Positions 1 through 9,190 are shown, counted from the first letter of the stretch. The stretch: DNA of 64,000 nt from Alkalicoccus luteus (GCA_052061695.1 JBPZEY010000003.1); one strand, 5' to 3'. Numbers and translations: made by a program. Notes: generated by a model not told the origin, from the sequence alone.

Positions 1-133
1 AAAACTTCTGCGCCTGCTTTCCCTTCAGCGTCGTAACCTGTCTTCCCTCGTAGTCAATGAACACCGTCTCCTGCTTCGTCACGCGGTAGCGAAAGGGCTC
101 GTGGCCAAGCTGATTTCGTTTATCGATACTCAT
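1..133 (-). CDS. Conserved hypothetical protein, N-terminal part (runs off the window)
   Basis: An open frame of 44 codons starts at ATG 133 (minus) and continues past the left edge. A good ribosome site (AAGGCGG) lies 8 bases before it. The visible part starts MSIDKRNQLGHEPFRYRVTK and is hydrophilic and basic, without a signal peptide or membrane segment. I do not recognise a function; it looks like a small cytoplasmic Bacillaceae protein. Confidence 0.7.
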   Translation of the reverse strand, partial: MSIDKRNQLGHEPFRYRVTKQETVFIDYEGRQVTTLKGKQAQKF

Positions 134-228
134 TAGGTTCCGCCTTTTCTTTAATCAATTTAATTCGGTCTTTTCTATTTTAACCAACCATGAATCCTGT
201 CAGTACTCTCTCCCATTAAAGTAAGTAT

Positions 229-360
229 TTAACCTTCCTTTAGCTTTTCCTCCAGCTCCATCACTTTTTTCTCCAGTTTGATGACTTTTCCGTTTAAAGT
301 GACAGCAAGTCCTATCGCACCTGAGGCTACTGCGAATGCAATGATGCTCATGGTTTCCAT
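229..360 (-). CDS. Small membrane-anchored protein, 43 aa
   Basis: ATG 360 follows an AGGTGG ribosome site. The peptide has one hydrophobic segment (about residues 4-22) followed by a charged tail rich in Lys and Glu that could form a short amphipathic or coiled helix (KLEKKVMELEEKLKEG). It lies between the partial gene at 1-133 and the divergent HIT gene. Function unknown; the layout of one helix plus a charged helix is common in Bacillus micropeptides that act on membranes or membrane partners, but nothing here shows a partner. Confidence 0.65.
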   Translation of the reverse strand: METMSIIAFAVASGAIGLAVTLNGKVIKLEKKVMELEEKLKEG

Positions 361-456
361 AGTGAATCCACCTTTCCGTATGTGTAGTAAAAGGAATTTA
401 TTTACTGTTTCTATGATATCATAAGGATAGACGATGTGTTTTAGGAGGTTTGTGCG

Positions 457-876
457 ATGACGTGTTTAGGCTGCCGGCTGGCGCTGCAGGAAGAACGTGC
501 TTTTGTTGTGTACGAAACTAAATGGGTGACATGTATTCTTGATATTCTTCCTTTTAATCCGGGGCATGTGCTGATTTTACCGAAGCTGCATGCGCTCGAC
601 GTGGACGATCTCGATCAACAGACTGCTCATGAGGTGATGGAGGCTTCCAGAGTTATGTCCAGGGCGATGAAAGCTGCTTATCAGCCGGATGGCATCTCGA
701 TTGTACAAAATGGCGGAACGTTTAACGACTTGGATCACTATCATATGCACGTCGTGCCGCGGTATGAGGAACAGGATTTCGCTGACTTTCACCGTGCCTT
801 TCCGGAAACTGAACCGGTATCTGACGAGGAGCTTTATAAAACACAGAAATATCTTCAAAAATACATCATTAGATAA
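457..876 (+). CDS. hit: HIT family nucleotide-binding hydrolase
   Basis: 139 residues, the usual size for a bacterial HIT protein. The signature HYHMHVVPR near residue 95 is the histidine triad that performs nucleotidyl transfer/hydrolysis on AMP-linked substrates. The N-terminal CxxC (residues 3-6) resembles the zinc site found in part of the family. A strong TAGGAGG site precedes ATG 457. In Bacillus subtilis hit lies next to ecsAB; here ecsAB is about 45 kb away, so that linkage is not kept. Family call is firm, substrate unknown. Confidence 0.9.
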   Translation: MTCLGCRLALQEERAFVVYETKWVTCILDILPFNPGHVLILPKLHALDVDDLDQQTAHEVMEASRVMSRAMKAAYQPDGISIVQNGGTFNDLDHYHMHVVPRYEEQDFADFHRAFPETEPVSDEELYKTQKYLQKYIIR

Positions 877-964
877 TTTCGTTTATAAGCAGTATGTTTG
901 CCTCCTTTTTTACAAGGTAATAGAATGATAAAATCATCTTTTGTCCTATTTTTGGAGGCGTTTT

Positions 965-2392
965 ATGGTGCAGAAGGTTCTTTTCATCGTAGCTGGTCTG
1001 GCCGGTGCGTTTTTGCTGTATCTCTGGATCGGCGGGGTGCTCATGCTGCAGCTGACGGTACCGGAGGAAACAGGCCAACCTGATACGGATCGATTTATGA
1101 GCGAATCCGACTCTCACGACCGGGTCGCGCTGATCCACGACCGGATTGAATCGAAACAGACCCGCACCTCACTGAAGAAGCAAGCGGAAGACACGCTCGA
1201 TGTAACGATGTTTAAAATAACGGATGGCACAGCGGACATGATCTTTTATACATCTTTATTAGAAGCTGCAGATCGTGGCGTTCACGTTCGCGTGCTGCTG
1301 GACGGCATGTTTTATAACCTGCGCGGTGAAAAAGGCGCTATTGTTGAGGCATTTACGCACCATGACAACATGGAACTGCGCTTTTTTGAACCGGTTAATG
1401 TGCTGAAGCCGTGGACGTTAAATAACCGTATGCATGATAAGCTGCTGATTGCTGACGATACGTTCGGTATGATCAGTGGCAGAAACATCGGCGACCGCTA
1501 TTTCGCGCGGGAAGGTGTGGAAGGAGCAACAGATGACCGCGATGCTGTCGTGTATAATCCGCAGGGCGCCGACTATGAAGAGAGCGGCGTTATGCAAATG
1601 CAGCGGTATTTTGATGAGGTTTGGACGAGTGACTATGTCGAGGATGCCGCAGATGGTTTATCAGAAAGTCAGCTGGATGATGCGGAAGAAATGCTGGAAG
1701 TGCTCCGCGCAGAGCATACGTCACTGCAGGACGAAGAGGCTGATCTTTACGGCCATACGTATGATTGGGAAGAACGCACATACCCTGTTAACCAAGTGAC
1801 GTTTATTCATAACCCGCTTGGCAGAATGAATAAGGAGCCTTGGGTGTGGCAGGACCTGACTGCGCTGATGGAGGAAGCCGAGTCGTCTGTGCTCATGCAA
1901 AGTCCGTTTATCGTGCCGACGAATCCAATGCTTGATGCATTGAATCGGGAAGCGCTGCCAGAGGAAGTCCGGGTTGTAACGAATTCCCTTGCGGCTTCCC
2001 CCAATCTACCTGCTTATTCCCGCTTCACGGCTCACCGTGAGGACTTAGCCGCTTCCCAAGCTGATTTATTGGAGTATCAGGCAGAGGAACACTCGATTCA
2101 CGGAAAATCGTACGTGTTCGACGACCGTTTATCCGCAATCGGCTCCTTTAACCTTGATCCGAGAAGCGTGTATTTGAGTACTGAGAGCATGCTCGTTATT
2201 GACAGCGAGGATGTGAACCATGAGCTGCGCACCGAGCTCGAGCAGCTGATGAACGAGCAAAGCTTGCAGGTGACAGAAGACGGAGACTATGCAGAGTCGG
2301 ACCATGTGGACCGTGCGGAGACGCCGATTACTGCTGAAATCGGAAAACGACTGCTCAGACCGATCACCGCTCCATTTGAGCACTTGTTTTAA
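965..2392 (+). CDS. Phospholipase D-like / cardiolipin synthase-like membrane protein
   Basis: 475 residues from ATG 965, chosen because GGAGG ends 6 bases before it; an in-frame ATG at 941 has no such site. The N-terminus is a membrane anchor (VLFIVAGLAGAFLLYLWIGG). Two HKD motifs are visible: HDKLLIADD followed by a GRN/GDRY block, and HGKSYVFDD followed by GSFNLDPRS. Each supplies His and Lys for a phosphatidyl-enzyme intermediate. Such proteins transfer or hydrolyse phosphodiesters of lipids; cardiolipin synthase and a secreted-side phospholipase D are both possible. The stop overlaps the stop of the convergent downstream gene by 4 bases. Confidence 0.88.
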   Translation: MVQKVLFIVAGLAGAFLLYLWIGGVLMLQLTVPEETGQPDTDRFMSESDSHDRVALIHDRIESKQTRTSLKKQAEDTLDVTMFKITDGTADMIFYTSLLEAADRGVHVRVLLDGMFYNLRGEKGAIVEAFTHHDNMELRFFEPVNVLKPWTLNNRMHDKLLIADDTFGMISGRNIGDRYFAREGVEGATDDRDAVVYNPQGADYEESGVMQMQRYFDEVWTSDYVEDAADGLSESQLDDAEEMLEVLRAEHTSLQDEEADLYGHTYDWEERTYPVNQVTFIHNPLGRMNKEPWVWQDLTALMEEAESSVLMQSPFIVPTNPMLDALNREALPEEVRVVTNSLAASPNLPAYSRFTAHREDLAASQADLLEYQAEEHSIHGKSYVFDDRLSAIGSFNLDPRSVYLSTESMLVIDSEDVNHELRTELEQLMNEQSLQVTEDGDYAESDHVDRAETPITAEIGKRLLRPITAPFEHLF

Positions 2393-3198
2393 TCGCTGCT
2401 CATTCCAAGCGGTGGTCTGCATGCTCCAAGATTCGCTTCCTGCTTCACCCGAACGATCGGATTTTTGCTATACACTGTCTGCATCATACGCTCGATGTCC
2501 TTCTGTTCAGAGGCATCGGGCGTTTCATTTGCCAACAGCTGCTGCAGCCATTGCTTTATTTCAACAGGATAAACATTCCCGGCGATGGACGAAAGCCGGT
2601 TATAGCCGAAGCGGATCTTCTCAGCAAGACCTTCCTCTCCGCCTGCATAAAACGAAAATTCGCGATCGAGTCCGTTTTGCACGGCTTGTATTTTTTCAGG
2701 TCCGCCGAGATCCTTGATGCCGATCACATTCTCATTTTGCGCAAGTGTGATTGCGCTCTCAGATGATAAATCAAACCCGGTTCTGCCTGGATTGTTATAG
2801 AGAATGACCGGTTTTTGACAGCGCTCGATCAGCCGTTTCGCATAGGCTACGGCTTCAGTCTGAGAAGGTCGTATGTACGGCGGAAAACCGATCATCACGC
2901 CAGACAGCTTCGTTTCGGAAGCCTTTGCGGCCAGCTTCTCTGCATCCTTCAGCCGGACAGCTGCGATGCCAAACAAAACCTCCATCTGATGAAGCGCTGA
3001 TTCGCTGATGGATTCCATCATTTTCAAGCGTTCATCCACACTTAAGCTGTGCTGCTCGCCAGTTGAGCCGCTGATCAGCACTGAGCGGACTCCTTTTTTC
3101 TGAAGGGACTTGATATGTGCACTTGTCGCCTCCATGTTCACATCCTCTTGTTGATCAAAAACAGTCGGTACAGCAACGTGCATCGTTTCGTACAGCAT
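2389..3198 (-). CDS. DapA/NanA-family aldolase or lyase
   Basis: 269 residues, slightly shorter than the usual 290 of dihydrodipicolinate synthase. Family landmarks: GSTGEQHSL (substrate carboxylate loop, normally GTTGE), YNNPGRTG containing the catalytic Tyr, and GIKDLGG with the Schiff-base lysine. The enzymes condense or cleave pyruvate-type substrates in a TIM barrel. The changed GSTGEQ loop and lack of lysine-pathway neighbours suggest a catabolic or unknown aldolase rather than the housekeeping DapA. AAGGAGAGG site before ATG 3198; a LysE-type exporter lies upstream on the same strand (21 bases apart), so the two may be co-transcribed. Confidence 0.85.
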   Translation of the reverse strand: MLYETMHVAVPTVFDQQEDVNMEATSAHIKSLQKKGVRSVLISGSTGEQHSLSVDERLKMMESISESALHQMEVLFGIAAVRLKDAEKLAAKASETKLSGVMIGFPPYIRPSQTEAVAYAKRLIERCQKPVILYNNPGRTGFDLSSESAITLAQNENVIGIKDLGGPEKIQAVQNGLDREFSFYAGGEEGLAEKIRFGYNRLSSIAGNVYPVEIKQWLQQLLANETPDASEQKDIERMMQTVYSKNPIVRVKQEANLGACRPPLGMSSD

Positions 3199-3219
3199 AG
3201 AACCTCTCCTTTTTAATGG

Positions 3220-3810
3220 CTATATCCATAGCAGTAAATTCCAGAACCCCATTCCAATCAAAAACAAGCTCCCGGCTCCTGATAGTATTCGAATTAATGA
3301 ATACAGCTTTCCTGCTGCAGCAACAGCGGTCAGCCACCCAAGCAGCGTAAGCCAGCCAATTTGCATGGTGATATGAACGAAGCCGATGACTGCGTAGTGA
3401 ACAGACAGCTCCCACCCTGAATACGGGCTTAGTGAGGGGATGATCGTAATATATAAAAGCAGTGGTTTGATGTTCAGCAGGTTCAGTAAAAAGACGCGTC
3501 GAAAGGTAATCGACTGCCTGTTTTGCTGCCCTCCAGAAACGAATAGCGCTCTCAGCAAGATGATGCCGATGTAGATCAGCATCATCGACCCGACAATTCG
3601 AACCGCGCTCATCAGCTCCGGCAGCTGCAGGAGCAGTGCCGAGACACCGAAAGCAGCAAGCAAGACATGAATGGCAATTCCTGCAACGGTACCACTGATA
3701 ACAGTCCTTACTCCTTTCAAGCCGGCTTGTTCGACCGCTGCGAGCGTGAGCACATAGCTCGCTCCGGGTGAAACAACAAATGGAAGCAGAACGGCGATAG
3801 ATGTGTACAT
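3220..3810 (-). CDS. LysE/RhtB family amino acid exporter
   Basis: 196 residues with about five to six hydrophobic helices and the family start FVVSPGASYVLTLA, which corresponds to the conserved PGP/PGA motif in helix 1. LysE-type proteins export amino acids or related metabolites through the cytoplasmic membrane. It probably shares a transcript with the DapA-like gene just downstream, which hints at export of a product related to that enzyme, though this is only context. GGAGAG ribosome site upstream of ATG 3810. Confidence 0.85.
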   Translation of the reverse strand: MYTSIAVLLPFVVSPGASYVLTLAAVEQAGLKGVRTVISGTVAGIAIHVLLAAFGVSALLLQLPELMSAVRIVGSMMLIYIGIILLRALFVSGGQQNRQSITFRRVFLLNLLNIKPLLLYITIIPSLSPYSGWELSVHYAVIGFVHITMQIGWLTLLGWLTAVAAAGKLYSLIRILSGAGSLFLIGMGFWNLLLWI

Positions 3811-3855
3811 GCAGCAGCTCTCCTTCCTGAGGTGTACCGTTCAATTGTATTGAAG

Positions 3856-4635
3856 CTAGTTGTCTACTTCTTTCAAAAAGGAATGGATCGCTTCATTCAC
3901 TTGCTCCGGCTGATCCAGGTTCATCAAATGATGGGAATCATCTAGTTCCAAACGTGTTGCACCCGCAAGACGTGTGAAAAGCGTGTTCTGCTGATTTTTT
4001 GTGACGAGATCCTGTTTCCCGTGCATGAGGAGCACTGGACAGCTGACCTTTTCCAGCTTCCCGGTCAGTTCCGTTTCAGAAAGTCCGTGCCATGTTTGCG
4101 ACCAGGTCGTCTTGGGCATCGAGCGGACGGTTTGTTCAATATAGGGCTGATTATTCCGGTTAAACCGCGCCAGCAATTTCGCCTGTGTTTTCACAACAGG
4201 AAGGCGCGGCACGAATCGTCTCGTCCAATGCGTAAGCGGTGCAAACAGCTTGCGAAAACCACTTGTAGAAAGTGAATGGTAGCTGTTCATAAGAATGAGA
4301 GAAGCTGTCCGGTGAGGCGATGTGACAGCAGCCTCCAGACTGATCGCTGCTCCCATCGACAGTCCGCACATATGCGCTTTTTCTATGTGAAGATGGTCGA
4401 GCAGGCGGATGAGATCTGCCGCTGCTTCATGATGCTGAAATGTCCCCGGGGGTGTAACGGAGCGTCCGTGACCGCGGACATCCCAGCTGATGATCAGAAA
4501 ATCCTTTGCAAGTGCCTTTATTTGCGGGGTCCATTGATGATGATCAAGCGTAGCCCCGTGTGTCAGGACAAGCGGTGGTCCATGACCCGTCGTTTCATAA
4601 TAAATGACTGCATAATCTGATCGAAAAACAGGCAT
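3856..4635 (-). CDS. Alpha/beta hydrolase
   Basis: 259 residues with the alpha/beta hydrolase order: oxyanion region THGATLDHHQW, strand WDVRGHGRS, nucleophile elbow GLSMGAA, then an acid after VLLMHGKQDLVT and the catalytic His in DDSHHLMNLDQP. Cytoplasmic (no signal peptide). The strain of motifs is close to the YdjP/menH-like group of esterases and lactonases; substrate cannot be told. Ribosome site GAGGGTGG. Followed 45 bases later by the LysE gene on the same strand. Confidence 0.85.
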   Translation of the reverse strand: MPVFRSDYAVIYYETTGHGPPLVLTHGATLDHHQWTPQIKALAKDFLIISWDVRGHGRSVTPPGTFQHHEAAADLIRLLDHLHIEKAHMCGLSMGAAISLEAAVTSPHRTASLILMNSYHSLSTSGFRKLFAPLTHWTRRFVPRLPVVKTQAKLLARFNRNNQPYIEQTVRSMPKTTWSQTWHGLSETELTGKLEKVSCPVLLMHGKQDLVTKNQQNTLFTRLAGATRLELDDSHHLMNLDQPEQVNEAIHSFLKEVDN

Positions 4636-4750
4636 TGTTTTCCACCCTCTCCCATTTGCAAAAAGTTGAACGTAAAAGCTGAAAATCGATAAAGGAAATA
4701 GGACGTTAGAAGGCGAATAGGTGTAGATATCAATTTGAGGTGGTGCTCAT

Positions 4751-5014
4751 ATGCTGGATTTAGTCATTTTACAAGTATTCGTTCTGCCGCTTGCGAGCAT
4801 TGGGATCGGAATTGCATTATATGTGGTAACCGGCAGAAAGCTGGCTGCTCCAGCAGCTTCGTTTGTCGTTGTTATTGGTTATGAACTTGCTTATCACCAG
4901 ATTTTCTCGAGGGACCTTCCCTTCTATCCAACAGCTTCAGCAGTCATTCTCCCTTTTTTATCGTTTGCTATTGCAGTCGGAATGGAGTTCATCGTGGCGT
5001 CACGGGTGGAATAA
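4751..5014 (+). CDS. Small integral membrane protein, 87 aa (DUF2651-like?)
   Basis: Almost entirely hydrophobic with three predicted helices (residues about 3-25, 33-50, 62-82). A GAGGTGG site sits 8 bases before ATG 4751. Layout and length resemble the DUF2651 group of Bacillus membrane proteins, but the match is by general look only. It stands alone between a divergent hydrolase and a decayed minus-strand gene; a weak TTGAAC/GATAAA promoter is visible near 4670-4700. Confidence 0.7.
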   Translation: MLDLVILQVFVLPLASIGIGIALYVVTGRKLAAPAASFVVVIGYELAYHQIFSRDLPFYPTASAVILPFLSFAIAVGMEFIVASRVE

Positions 5015-5041
5015 ATCAACCTTGATCCCCTGACTGAAACC

Positions 5042-5522
5042 GCAAATAAATATATATCCGAATGCCGTCAAACGTGCAGATCATCTGTGACATATCCTCG
5101 AAGCTACTTTTTGCCTTCTATATCTCTCACATAAAATCCTGCTGGGAAATTGGGATTCTCTCTGAGTCTTGGGGAAGCAAAGCTGATTGCACCGTTCGGG
5201 ACCCCGTCTTTCCTTTCGATGCTGTCAGATGTCGGCAGCGTCATACTAAATCGTACATACGATGCAGCTTCAAGCAGAACGAGCGTGAACCCACGCTGAA
5301 AAGCTGCCAAGACGATTTCCAACCACGTACCGCCTTCCGTTGAGCCGATCTCCGCTAACGAACATATCTAGCAGCCCACTTCCTTTTCACTTCAGGGAAC
5401 TCAAAACAGCTGATCCTTCAGGATATCCACTGCATACATGTTCAAATAAATCGCTCTGCTTCAAATGCCTCCATCAACGCTTCCTTCGATAACCCTCCGT
5501 ACACGATCGTTCGCTTTCTCAT
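5042..5522 (-). pseudogene. Decayed conserved hypothetical gene translationally coupled to the methyltransferase gene
   Basis: ATG 5522 overlaps the TGA of the upstream methyltransferase gene (ATGA), so this was once the second gene of an operon. The frame begins MRKRTIVYGGLSKEALMEAF and stops after 25 codons. Further along, 5104-5340 keeps a protein-like frame (…NGAISFASPRLRENPNFPAG, FYVRDIEGKK) that then hits TAG (5104-5106) and, 11 codons on, TGA (5068-5070). Both stops sit where homologues would carry Trp (KK-W-LRGYV, HV-W-RHSD). Frameshifts lie between. It recalls a short Bacillus family of unknown role with a C-terminal GFYxR…WLRGY pattern. Confidence 0.7.
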
Positions 5523-6127
5523 ACTGGTACTGCCTTCTCACACGTACAGATAAACATCGACGCGTCCTGTTTCATAAAAATACCTTCCCCTTCGTAAAAC
5601 GTTTCGAACGTGATGGCTGTAAATCCTGCTTTCTGCAAAAGCAGCTCCAGCTTTTTTTGGTCAAATCCGCTGTGCAAAGCCAGATGATGTACGCGTTCAT
5701 TTTCATTAAAATCAACGATGATCAGCCTGCCTGTTTCATGTAAGGCACGAGCGATCGCCTGCAGAATCCGCTCCGTATTGGGAATATGAAGCAGCACGAG
5801 TGATAGGAGCACGATATCGGCGCTTACGCTCGGTTCTGTTTTGACGAAATCGGCGTGAAGCACGGTCGCGTTCGAAAGCTCTCGCTCCACGATTTTCGCT
5901 TGTGCGAGCTTCAGCATTTGTTCAGAAGCGTCTGCGATCGCAAGCTCTTGCACGAGGTCGGTTAACTCAAGGCTTACGAGCCCCGTGCCTCCCCCGTAAT
6001 CGAGCAGCGCTTTGTCGGTGCTGTTGGAAAGTTCAAGCTTCACCCGCTCTGCAATATCCGAAGCCAGCTGCTTTCGCTCCTCCGTATCGTATCGCCTGGC
6101 AAGTTCCTCAAACACGTTTTTCTCCAT
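5519..6127 (-). CDS. Class I SAM-dependent methyltransferase
   Basis: 202 residues. Motif I is LLDYGGGTGLVSLEL (SAM-binding glycine loop), motif II AIADASEQMLKLAQ, motif IV region LLSLVLLHIPNTERIL, then RLIIVDFNENERVHH. These place it with small UbiE/Mtf11-type methyltransferases acting on small molecules. Cytoplasmic. AGGATGG site before ATG 6127. The gene ends in ATGA coupling to a decayed second gene, so any original two-protein pathway is probably lost. Confidence 0.88.
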   Translation of the reverse strand: MEKNVFEELARRYDTEERKQLASDIAERVKLELSNSTDKALLDYGGGTGLVSLELTDLVQELAIADASEQMLKLAQAKIVERELSNATVLHADFVKTEPSVSADIVLLSLVLLHIPNTERILQAIARALHETGRLIIVDFNENERVHHLALHSGFDQKKLELLLQKAGFTAITFETFYEGEGIFMKQDASMFICTCEKAVPV

Positions 6128-6317
6128 GCTGTGCCATCCTTTCTTTCATACAGTCATTACTGTAGGTTATATCAAATTAAGCCCATTTCTACCCTTTAAA
6201 CATATCACTTCTATCATGCAAGATCAGGAAGTATTTTCCTTGTTTTTCAAATCTGTGTTGCTCGAAGCGGCCTTTACTATTAAGATAAAGCTACTAAACC
6301 GCGCTGGAGGGATGTTC

Positions 6318-7820
6318 GTGAAAGGGTTTGTATATAAACAATACGATGCGACAGGTCTTGCTGCGCTGATACGCGCTAAAGAAGTGACGGAGAAGGAGGT
6401 GTTGCTGGAGGCGATTACTCGTATTGAAGGGATGAATCCTGCGCTAAATGCGGTGATTGATAAAGCGTACGAGGCGGCGATCAAACGGGTGGATCGCACT
6501 CCTTCCGAAGGGCCTTTTGCGGGTGTGCCGATGCTGTTAAAAAATATCAATCAGGAATGGAAGGGCGCCCTCGCTTCGGAAGGCTCACGCGTTCTCCACC
6601 ATCACCGGGCTCCTCAGGATTCGACGTATACGTCTCTTGTAAAGCAGTCCGGTATGAATGTTATCGGCGTAACAAATGTGCCTGAGTTTGCACTGATTGG
6701 CATTACCGAGCCGGTCCAGTACGGCGCGACAAGAAATCCGTGGAACATGAACGTCACTCCAGGCGGCTCCAGCGGCGGCTCGGCTGCGGCAGTTGCTTCC
6801 GGAATGGTTCCAATCGCCGGTGCGAACGACGGCGGCGGTTCGATTCGCATTCCGGCTGCCTACTGCGGGCTGTTCGGATTAAAGCCGACGCGCGGAAGGA
6901 CGCCGATGGGACCGATTCGAGGACGTGCCTGGCAAGGAGCGTCCGGTGATCATATCCTTTCAAAAACGGTGCGGGACAGTGCGGCCATGTTAGACATATT
7001 AGCTGACAAAGAGACGACTGGCGCGTTTCGAGCACCGCCGCAGCCGGAGTTGTTTACAGCAAGCCTGGACAAACCGCTATCGAAATCATTCACAATCGCC
7101 TACTCGATCGATTCCCCGATCGGTACCGCAGTGGACGAGGAGTGTCAAAAAGCAGTACTGCAGACCGTTCGCTGGCTCGAGGCACAGGGACATCAGGTGG
7201 AAGAAAAAGCAGCTCCAGTCGACGGACTTGCCATTGCCAAAAGCTACATGACGCTCTATTACGGGGAAGTCGCTGCACGATTGACAGAAATTGGATCGAT
7301 GTTCGGCAGAAAAGTGACGATGAGCGATGTGGAAACGACCACGTGGCTCCTTGGCATGCTGGGAAGAGCTATTACCGCAGAGGAATTTGTTCTCCAAATG
7401 CGTATCTGGGATGAGGCTGCGATGCAAATGGAGGCATTTCATAAGACGTATGATCTGTACATCACGCCGGCAACGGCCATGCTTCAGGCTGACATTGGCG
7501 CTTTCCAGCTGACGAAAACCGAAGAGCTGCTGGTGCAGATAGTTTCCAAACTGAATGCCGGGAAGCTCCTGCTGAAAACAGATATGCTCGACCAGATGAT
7601 TACCGAAAGCCTCGAGCGAATTCCGTTTACGCAGCTGGCAAACCTGACTGGCCAGCCGGCGATGAGCGTTCCATTGCATCAAACAGGTGACGGTCTCCCG
7701 GTCGGGGTGCAGATAATGGGTGCGAGAGGCCAGGAGGATCTGCTGATTCAGCTCGCTTCTGCACTTGAACAGTCAGAGCTGTGGGTCGACGTCCATACCA
7801 ATCCATTCATGAAGCTCTAG
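6318..7820 (+). CDS. Amidase signature family enzyme
   Basis: 500 residues if read from GTG 6318, which has GGAGG seven bases upstream; ATG 6312 is only one base from that site. The amidase Ser-cisSer-Lys triad is visible: Lys in PMLLKNI, the cis-Ser in PGGSSGGSAAAVASG, and the nucleophile in DGGGSIRIPAAYCG. Such enzymes hydrolyse amides (6-aminohexanoate dimers, acylated amino acids, or indoleacetamide). It is not the GatA of the tRNA amidotransferase, as no gatC or gatB lies nearby and the C-terminal half differs. Ends just before a strong terminator shared with the convergent epimerase gene. Confidence 0.9.
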   Translation: MKGFVYKQYDATGLAALIRAKEVTEKEVLLEAITRIEGMNPALNAVIDKAYEAAIKRVDRTPSEGPFAGVPMLLKNINQEWKGALASEGSRVLHHHRAPQDSTYTSLVKQSGMNVIGVTNVPEFALIGITEPVQYGATRNPWNMNVTPGGSSGGSAAAVASGMVPIAGANDGGGSIRIPAAYCGLFGLKPTRGRTPMGPIRGRAWQGASGDHILSKTVRDSAAMLDILADKETTGAFRAPPQPELFTASLDKPLSKSFTIAYSIDSPIGTAVDEECQKAVLQTVRWLEAQGHQVEEKAAPVDGLAIAKSYMTLYYGEVAARLTEIGSMFGRKVTMSDVETTTWLLGMLGRAITAEEFVLQMRIWDEAAMQMEAFHKTYDLYITPATAMLQADIGAFQLTKTEELLVQIVSKLNAGKLLLKTDMLDQMITESLERIPFTQLANLTGQPAMSVPLHQTGDGLPVGVQIMGARGQEDLLIQLASALEQSELWVDVHTNPFMKL

Positions 7821-7828
7821 GCAAGCGT

Positions 7829-7867
7829 AAAGACCCCCGAAAGCACGCCGTGTTTTCGAGGGTCTTT
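7829..7867. terminator. Bidirectional intrinsic terminator
   Basis: A stem AAGACCC-CGAAA pairs with TTTTCG-GGGTCTTT, with A run on the left and T run on the right. It sits between the convergent amidase and epimerase genes and can serve both. Confidence 0.85.
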
Positions 7868-7870
7868 CTG

Positions 7871-8728
7871 TTAATCGGCGAGTTTGTTCACGTTGTCCCG
7901 CCAATTTTGAACCGGCTGCCAGTTGAGCAGCCGCTTCGCTTTTTTGTTATCCAGAAGCGGTGCGTAGCCGGAAATGTCCTGACGGATGTCTGTTACGTTC
8001 GGGAAGCAGGTTTTCATCAGCTCCTGGCTTTCGATATCCATGCTGCTCTCATCTGCTCCAATGTTCAGCGCAACTGAGCCGAGGCCTTCTGCTTCAACTG
8101 CAAGCCGGTAAGCAGAAGCCGCATCGCGGGTATCGATGTAGCTCCAGAGAATTGGTTTGCGTATTTCCGGTTCGTGAATGAAGCTCGGGAAGTTTTTGTA
8201 CATCTCCGGCGTAATCACGTTTCCGAGCCGGAACGAGACGATCTGCATGCCAGTGCGGCGGTGCATCATATCGGCCGTCTGCTCATTGACAATTTTGGAA
8301 AATCCGTAGCTGTCGTCCGGAAGCTGCGGATGTTCTTCGTCGATCGCCACGTACTGCGGCTCCAGCCCCTGTCTTGAAAAGCAGATGCCGTAGGACGATT
8401 CACTCGACGAAAGCACCGCTTTTTGTATGCCGAGATGAGCAGCCGCTTCGAGAATGTTATACGTCGACATCGTATTATTTTCAAACGTCACTTCATTTGG
8501 GTGTGAATACGCCACCGGGATCGCGGCGAGATGAACGACAGCATCGGCACCGGCCAAGACGCCGTAAACTTCACCGAGGTTTGTTAAATCGGTGATCACC
8601 GTCTTACATCGTGCTTCCTTCGGGTGCTTCACGTCTGCATTCACGACCTCATATCCGTGATCGATAAACTCCTGAATCACATCTCTGCCGAGCAGTCCGC
8701 TTCCGCCTGTCACTACTACCTTTGTCAT
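7871..8728 (-). CDS. Extended SDR NAD-dependent epimerase/dehydratase
   Basis: 285 residues from ATG 8728 (GGAGGG nine bases upstream). Rossmann start VVVTGGSGLLGRDV (GxxGxxG), acidic residue NADV for NAD preference, SSSESSYG with the catalytic Ser and YGFSK giving the Tyr-x-x-x-Lys pair. Acts on nucleotide sugars or related aldose/uronate substrates in the cytoplasm. No sugar-nucleotide genes lie next to it, so the substrate is open; uronate dehydrogenase-like activity is one possibility. Confidence 0.88.
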   Translation of the reverse strand: MTKVVVTGGSGLLGRDVIQEFIDHGYEVVNADVKHPKEARCKTVITDLTNLGEVYGVLAGADAVVHLAAIPVAYSHPNEVTFENNTMSTYNILEAAAHLGIQKAVLSSSESSYGICFSRQGLEPQYVAIDEEHPQLPDDSYGFSKIVNEQTADMMHRRTGMQIVSFRLGNVITPEMYKNFPSFIHEPEIRKPILWSYIDTRDAASAYRLAVEAEGLGSVALNIGADESSMDIESQELMKTCFPNVTDIRQDISGYAPLLDNKKAKRLLNWQPVQNWRDNVNKLAD

Positions 8729-8851
8729 GTACAGCCCTCCTGGTTTCTTCAGCAACTTAGCGCTGCTTTTCGTATTATCAATAAACGAAGCATATAGCTG
8801 TCATGAGCGGATAGCAAGTGAAACGGCTTTCATTAAAGAAGAAAGAATCCA

Positions 8852-9070
8852 ATGATGATATTCCTACATGCGGTACTGATCTTAGCAGGATTTTATGTCA
8901 CTTATATGTTCGCAGAGCGTTTCGTGAAGAGAGGGAGAAACGGATACAGCAGGGAAATCAGCTGGATGGCTTATCCCTTCTCTTTTCTCATTGCTTTTTT
9001 CCGCCTTGCAAGTACTCGATCTTCACCTGCTTATTTTCAAAGTGGCAGTGGGAGTAAGCGCTCCTCATGA
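8852..9070 (+). CDS. Doubtful small membrane protein, possibly frameshifted
   Basis: 72 codons with a plausible membrane N-terminus (MMIFLHAVLILAGFYVTYMF) but only a weak purine stretch as ribosome site. The last 20 residues are polar and unlike the rest, which suggests a frameshift near 9000. It lies in an otherwise empty 460-base gap (8729-9190). Confidence 0.3.
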   Translation: MMIFLHAVLILAGFYVTYMFAERFVKRGRNGYSREISWMAYPFSFLIAFFRLASTRSSPAYFQSGSGSKRSS

Positions 9071-9148
9071 TTGGGTATCTGTTGTTGCTGCTTAACTTAA
9101 AAAGGGTCTATAGTAGTTGGTATTCAAAATTCAGTAAAGAACGTAAAA

Positions 9149-9184
9149 AGCATGATCGTCACCTTTGAGACATCCTATCATGCT
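9149..9184 (-). terminator. Intrinsic terminator after the HTH-like gene
   Basis: AGCATGAT pairs with ATCATGCT; on the minus strand it is followed by TTTTTA. It ends the transcript of the gene at 9191-9676. Confidence 0.7.
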
Positions 9185-9190
9185 CTTATT

